64,000 bases of DNA from Desulfovibrio sp. GTDB lineage: Bacteria; Bacillota; Dethiobacteria; DTU022. The stretch is from assembly GCA_020060545.1 (NCBI GenBank), contig JAGUZX010000134.1:1-64000 (forward strand). The letters run 5' to 3'. Under the pieces are notes generated by a model. The model searched no databases, was not told the DNA's origin, and saw only the letters and a program-made list of their open reading frames with translations. The first letter of the stretch is position 1. Every line of letters starts with the position of its first letter. Below, piece by piece: positions 60,671 through 64,000 of this stretch. The position numbers and the translations under genes are program-made.

Positions 60671-62419
60671 TTAGAGGACGTTCGCCCGGCCCCGGTAGAT
60701 TAAGCCCCGGATTGGATCCACGGTGATCAGTTCACCGGGCCGGATCAGGCCGGTGGCCTTTTCCGCACCGACCACGGCCGGTTTCCCCAGGTTCAGGGCG
60801 ATGATGGCGCCGTGGGAGGTAAGCCCCCCTTCCTCGGTGACCACGGCGGCCGCCTTTTCCAGGGCCGGCAGATAATCCCGGTTGGTGCCGCGAGTTACCA
60901 GGATCTGCCCTTCCCGGATGCCGGCCGGGATTTTACCACCGGCAACGACAAAGGCCGTCCCGCTGACCGCCTTCTGGCCCACCCCTGTTCCCTGGGCCAG
61001 AACCTCGCCGATCGTTTCCACCCGCAGCAGGTTGGTGGTACCGGTAACGCCCACCGGCACACCGGCGGTAATTACCACCAGGTCCCCCTCCTTGATCAGC
61101 CCCTCCTGCATCGCCGCCCGGGTCGCGGCGACAAACATTTCGTCCGTAGATTCCACCGGCGGGTAAAGGACCGGGTAGATTCCCCAGGTCAGCTTGAGCT
61201 GTGCGGCAACCTTGAGACGCGAAGTTACGGCGATTACGGGCGCTTTCGGCTTGTATTTGGACACCATCCGCGCCGTGTGCCCCGATTGGGTGGAAGTGAT
61301 AATCGCGTCGGCGCCGAGTTCCTGGGCTGTGTGGCAGGTGGCGTAGCTGATCGCGTCGGTCACCGTTTTACTCATGGCCGCTTCCAGGCTTTCAAGGATC
61401 TTCTTATAATCGAGCGCTTCCTCGACCCGCACGGCGATTCGGCTCATCGTCTGGACAGCTTCCACCGGAAAACGCCCCACGGCCGTTTCCCCGGAAAGCA
61501 TCACCGCATCGGTGCCGTCAAAAATGGCGTTGGCCACATCGCTGGCTTCGGCCCTGGTGGGGCGGGGATTGCGGATCATGCTGTCCAGCATCTGGGTGGC
61601 GGTAATTACCGGCTTTCCGGCCCGGTTGCAGCGGTAAATAATTTTTTTCTGCAGCAGCGGGACCTCTTCGGTGGGGATTTCGACCCCCAGATCGCCGCGG
61701 GCGACCATCATCCCGTCCGCTACATCCAGGATGGAATCAAACTGCTGCATCCCTTCCCGGCTTTCAATCTTGGCGATCAGCATCGCCTCGCCGCGCAAAT
61801 CCTCCATCAACTGCCTGATTTCCAGGATGTCTTCCCGGCTGCGGGTAAAAGAGGCGGCGATAAAATGGATCTCCTGCTCCAAAGCGGCCTTGATGTCAGC
61901 CCGGTCCTTGGGGCCGAGAGCGGGCAGGTTTATCCTTGTCCCGGGCAGGTTTAAGCCCTTGTAGCTTCTTAGCTCCCCGCCGTGAATCACCCGGCAAAAA
62001 ATTTCCTCGCCCTGGATCTCAAGCACCTGCAGGGTAATCATCCCGTCATCAATTAAAACAGTGCGCCCCGGGGCGAGATCTCCCGGCAGCCCCGGGTAGG
62101 TCACCGAAACCCGCCGGTTATCCCCCGGGACAGCCGCCGCGGTAAGGATGAAGCCCTGCCCGTCTTCTAAAGATACGCTCTCCTCCACCAGCGTACCGGT
62201 GCGCACTTCCGGGCCGCGGGTATCAACCAGCAACGCCACGGTCTGTTTCAGCTGCCGGCCCACTTCCCGGATCATCTCCACCCTCCGCCAATGCTCCTCG
62301 CTCCGGCCGTGGGAAAGGTTCAGGCGCGCCACATCCATCCCCGCTTCAATCAAGGCTGCGATCCGATCCGGTGTATCAGTACTGGGACCGATCGTGCACA
62401 CAATCTTTGTCCTGCGCAT
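60671..62419 (-). CDS. pyk: Pyruvate kinase with C-terminal PEP-utiliser domain
   Basis: 582 residues. Converts PEP and ADP to pyruvate and ATP. RRTKIVCTIGPSTDTPDRI, RLNLSHG, the active site MVARGDLGVEIPTEEVPLLQKKII near 240 (region named only), ATQMLDSMIRNPRPTRAEASDVANAIFDGTDAVMLSGETA near 275, and a regulatory domain to about 470. The extra C-terminal domain (EEGGLTSHGAIIALNLGKPAVVG) is the histidine-containing phosphotransfer-like module found in Bacillus-type enzymes. ATG 62419 with GGAGGAG upstream. It follows pfkA, separated by a nested inverted repeat. Confidence 0.97.
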   Translation of the reverse strand: MRRTKIVCTIGPSTDTPDRIAALIEAGMDVARLNLSHGRSEEHWRRVEMIREVGRQLKQTVALLVDTRGPEVRTGTLVEESVSLEDGQGFILTAAAVPGDNRRVSVTYPGLPGDLAPGRTVLIDDGMITLQVLEIQGEEIFCRVIHGGELRSYKGLNLPGTRINLPALGPKDRADIKAALEQEIHFIAASFTRSREDILEIRQLMEDLRGEAMLIAKIESREGMQQFDSILDVADGMMVARGDLGVEIPTEEVPLLQKKIIYRCNRAGKPVITATQMLDSMIRNPRPTRAEASDVANAIFDGTDAVMLSGETAVGRFPVEAVQTMSRIAVRVEEALDYKKILESLEAAMSKTVTDAISYATCHTAQELGADAIITSTQSGHTARMVSKYKPKAPVIAVTSRLKVAAQLKLTWGIYPVLYPPVESTDEMFVAATRAAMQEGLIKEGDLVVITAGVPVGVTGTTNLLRVETIGEVLAQGTGVGQKAVSGTAFVVAGGKIPAGIREGQILVTRGTNRDYLPALEKAAAVVTEEGGLTSHGAIIALNLGKPAVVGAEKATGLIRPGELITVDPIRGLIYRGRANVL

Positions 62420-62430
62420 ATCTTCTCCTC

Positions 62431-62485
62431 CGAAAAAGTTCATTTGGTGCCTGGCACCGAATGAACTTTTTCGGCGCCAGGCACC
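62431..62485. repeat. Nested inverted repeat with GGTGCCTGGCACC palindrome between pfkA and pyk
   Basis: Fourteen-base perfect arms CGAAAAAGTTCATT (62431-62444) and AATGAACTTTTTCG (62460-62473) enclose the palindrome GGTGCC-T-GGCACC (62446-62458). A second copy of the inner sequence, GGCGCCAGGCACC, follows at 62473-62485. It fills the pfkA-pyk gap (75 bases) and a T run is seen on the plus strand at 62490-62496. Likely a dispersed hairpin repeat. Confidence 0.85.
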
Positions 62486-62494
62486 TGAGTTTTT

Positions 62495-63457
62495 TTACAT
62501 GGAGAGGATGAGGGCCAGTTCGTAGAGATCTGCCGGGAAGGCACGGCCTGCCGTTAACGCTTCCAGCAGCGGCACCGGGTGGATTGCGCCGCCCTTGGCG
62601 GCGGTGATCATGCCGCCCCGCCCCTCCCGCAGCAGGTCTACCGCCGCGGCACCCATCCGGCTGGCCAAAAGGCGGTCCGCCGCGGAAGGGCTTCCGCCGC
62701 GCTGGATATGGCCGAGCACGGTGACCCGGGTCTCCAGGCCGGTCTTCTGTTCAATCTGCGCGCCGACACAAAAGGCGCTGGCCGCCCCTTCCGCCACCAG
62801 GATAATGCTGTGCGTCTTTTGGCGGCGGACCCCCTTTACCAACCGCCGGCAGATCTGATCCAGGTCGAACTCTATCTCCGGCACCAGGATTACCTCGGCC
62901 CCTCCGGCCAACCCCGCCGCCAAGGCGATAAACCCGTTGTGCCGCCCCATCACTTCCACCACAAAAACCCGGCCGTGGGAGGTGGCCGTATCCCTGAGCC
63001 GGTTCAATGCATCCAAAACAGTATTCACCGCCGTGTCGAAGCCGATGGTGCTGTCTGTGCCGTAAATATCGTTGTCGATCGTGCCGGGTATGCCGACCGC
63101 CTTAATCCCCAGCACGTCCAGGGCCTGAGCGCCCCGGAATGAACCGTCGCCGCCGATTACCACGATCCCTTCGATGCCCCGCTCCCGAAGGCGGGCGGCG
63201 GCCTTTTCCTGAACTGCTTTTTCCATAAATTCGGGCGCCCGGGCCGTGTGCAGGATCGTCCCGCCACGGTGGATAATCCCGGCCACCGAACTGAGCTCCA
63301 TCTTTCGCCAGGGCGACGGGTTTATCAGCCCGGCAAAACCCCTTTCAATACCGTAGATTTCCATCCCGCAGTAAATCGCTTTGCGCACCGCCGCCCTGAT
63401 CGCGGCATTCATCCCGGGGGCGTCGCCGCCGCTGGTTAAGATCGCTATTTTACGCAT
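62495..63457 (-). CDS. pfkA: ATP-dependent 6-phosphofructokinase
   Basis: 320 residues, bacterial PfkA type. ILTSGGDAPGMNAAIRAAVRKA at the N-terminus (region named only), the nucleotide-binding VVIGGDGSFRGA near 100 with Gly after GGD, indicating ATP rather than pyrophosphate use, the catalytic PGTIDNDIYGTD near 123, VVEVMGRHNGFIAL near 162, and LGHIQRGGSPSAADR near 243. ATG at 63457 overlaps the dnaE stop by eight bases. accDA, which lie between dnaE and pfkA in many Bacilli, are absent here. Confidence 0.97.
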   Translation of the reverse strand: MRKIAILTSGGDAPGMNAAIRAAVRKAIYCGMEIYGIERGFAGLINPSPWRKMELSSVAGIIHRGGTILHTARAPEFMEKAVQEKAAARLRERGIEGIVVIGGDGSFRGAQALDVLGIKAVGIPGTIDNDIYGTDSTIGFDTAVNTVLDALNRLRDTATSHGRVFVVEVMGRHNGFIALAAGLAGGAEVILVPEIEFDLDQICRRLVKGVRRQKTHSIILVAEGAASAFCVGAQIEQKTGLETRVTVLGHIQRGGSPSAADRLLASRMGAAAVDLLREGRGGMITAAKGGAIHPVPLLEALTAGRAFPADLYELALILSM

Positions 63458-64000
63458 TTTTTTGTTCACTCTTTGATAGCATACTCCATAAATTAGATTT
63501 TATATCCTCCACCTTCGCCGCGCCCCGGCCCAGCAGCCTTTCCAGGCGCTGCCGGCAGCTCTGGAGATCGGAAACCCAGTATTCTTCCGGCAGAAAAATG
63601 ACCTTCTTCTCCCGGACGAAGTACAAGGAGACCGGGATCTCTCCTTCGCCGGAACTTAAAATCCTTTTCAGCTCGGCCAAGGTGTCGGGGCCGTGCGCGG
63701 GTTTAATCAAGAGGCAGAGCTGCCTCGGCTCCCGGGGCAGGGGAGTGACCGATTCGGCAATGATTTTGGCCTCTTCTTCCTCTTTGAGGTCGGTCTTTCC
63801 CCTGATCAGAACGAGGCTGTCTTCTTTGAAGAGGCCGGATTCACGCTCGTAAAGATCGCTGAAAACCACCACCTCGACACTTCCCGTCAGGTCCTCCAGT
63901 TTTACGAAGGCCATCGGCTTTCCTTTCTTGGTATAAATTGAGCGGACGGCGGCGACGATACCGCCCACCGTTACCTGGCGCCCGTCTCCCGCCTCCGGCA
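63450..64000 (-). CDS. dnaE: DNA polymerase III alpha subunit, C-terminal end (runs off the window)
   Basis: The last 183 codons of DnaE. The reading frame is open to the window edge. It shows the C-terminal OB-fold region (VTVGGIVAAVRSIYTKKGKPMAFVKLEDLTGSVEVVVF, named as region) followed by the variable end ESVTPLPREPRQL and SLYFVREKKVIFLPEEYWV. This OB-fold plus tail is diagnostic of the DnaE1/DnaE3 C-terminus. The stop overlaps the pfkA start. Polymerase and PHP domains lie outside the window. Confidence 0.92.
   Translation of the reverse strand, partial: PEAGDGRQVTVGGIVAAVRSIYTKKGKPMAFVKLEDLTGSVEVVVFSDLYERESGLFKEDSLVLIRGKTDLKEEEEAKIIAESVTPLPREPRQLCLLIKPAHGPDTLAELKRILSSGEGEIPVSLYFVREKKVIFLPEEYWVSDLQSCRQRLERLLGRGAAKVEDIKSNLWSMLSKSEQKNA

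Noticed and set aside
60812-61954. 380-codon plus-strand frame opposite pyk
   Set aside because: High-GC antisense frame; the minus strand encodes complete pyruvate kinase.

Overview
The window looks like a chromosome segment from a spore-forming, moderately high-GC anaerobic Firmicute, probably close to the Peptococcaceae/Pelotomaculum-Desulfotomaculum group. This rests on the dipicolinate synthase genes (dpaA, dpaB), a ylxY-type sporulation deacetylase, an rnj-dapA-spoVF-pnp-rpsO order like that of Bacillus, Firmicute-type housekeeping operons, and a large CoA-thioester catabolic set (mutase, carboxyltransferase, acyl-CoA dehydrogenases, indolepyruvate oxidoreductase). The lineage is an inference; no rRNA or tRNA gene is visible. 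Nearly all genes are on the minus strand, so transcription mostly runs right to left.

Region 1 (about 1-17.6 kb, minus strand). Starting from its upstream end: rimP-nusA-ylxR-infB-rbfA-nrnA-truB-ribF-rpsO-pnp (translation, transcription and RNA turnover), then ylxY, a second deacetylase-like gene, a VanW-family gene, dut, a PRC-barrel gene, a stress-type glycine-rich protein, dpaA-dpaB (spore dipicolinate), dapA and the 5' part of an RNase J gene. rpsO, pnp and the stress-protein gene end at clear intrinsic terminators.

Region 2 (about 17.7-44.8 kb). A 27-kb metabolic block lies between ispG and rimP, where many Firmicutes carry proS-polC. It holds a trpB2-type gene divergent from iorAB; an ATC-hydrolase-like gene; an unrecognised gene; an Old-Yellow-Enzyme/dienoyl-reductase gene with an in-frame UGA; a 3-hydroxyacyl-CoA dehydrogenase/enoyl-CoA hydratase fusion; two acyl-CoA dehydrogenases; a three-subunit molybdenum hydroxylase (FAD, Fe-S, Mo); a HyuA/HyuB pair; a two-subunit cobalamin mutase with methylmalonyl-type active-site residues; a class III CoA transferase; a crotonase; and a divergent biotin-dependent carboxyltransferase. 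Together these suggest a CoA-dependent route feeding methylmalonyl-/propionyl-CoA. The substrate cannot be read from the sequence.

Region 3 (about 44.1-57.2 kb). A glycosyltransferase, then the conserved rpsB-tsf / pyrH-frr-uppS-cdsA-dxr-rseP-ispG series. A REP-associated tyrosine transposase unit with 30-bp perfect inverted ends lies directly upstream of the rpsB promoter and supplies the last codons of a neighbouring dehydratase-activase gene, which is paired with a large two-module dehydratase-like protein.

Region 4 (57.2-64 kb). Plus-strand DUF1622 and DUF1015 genes, then minus-strand dnaE (partial)-pfkA-pyk-thioesterase-deacetylase (HDAC/AcuC type).

Two observations stand out. First, the in-frame UGA of the flavin oxidoreductase (24963-24965) falls, without gaps, on the active-site cysteine of the YqjM-type Old Yellow Enzymes and is followed by a small hairpin whose loop begins with G. 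This makes it a candidate new selenoprotein, although a nonsense mutation is not excluded. Second, many gene 3' ends carry degenerate tandem 7-bp repeats of related families, which in several cases encode the last residues and the stop codon of the preceding gene.
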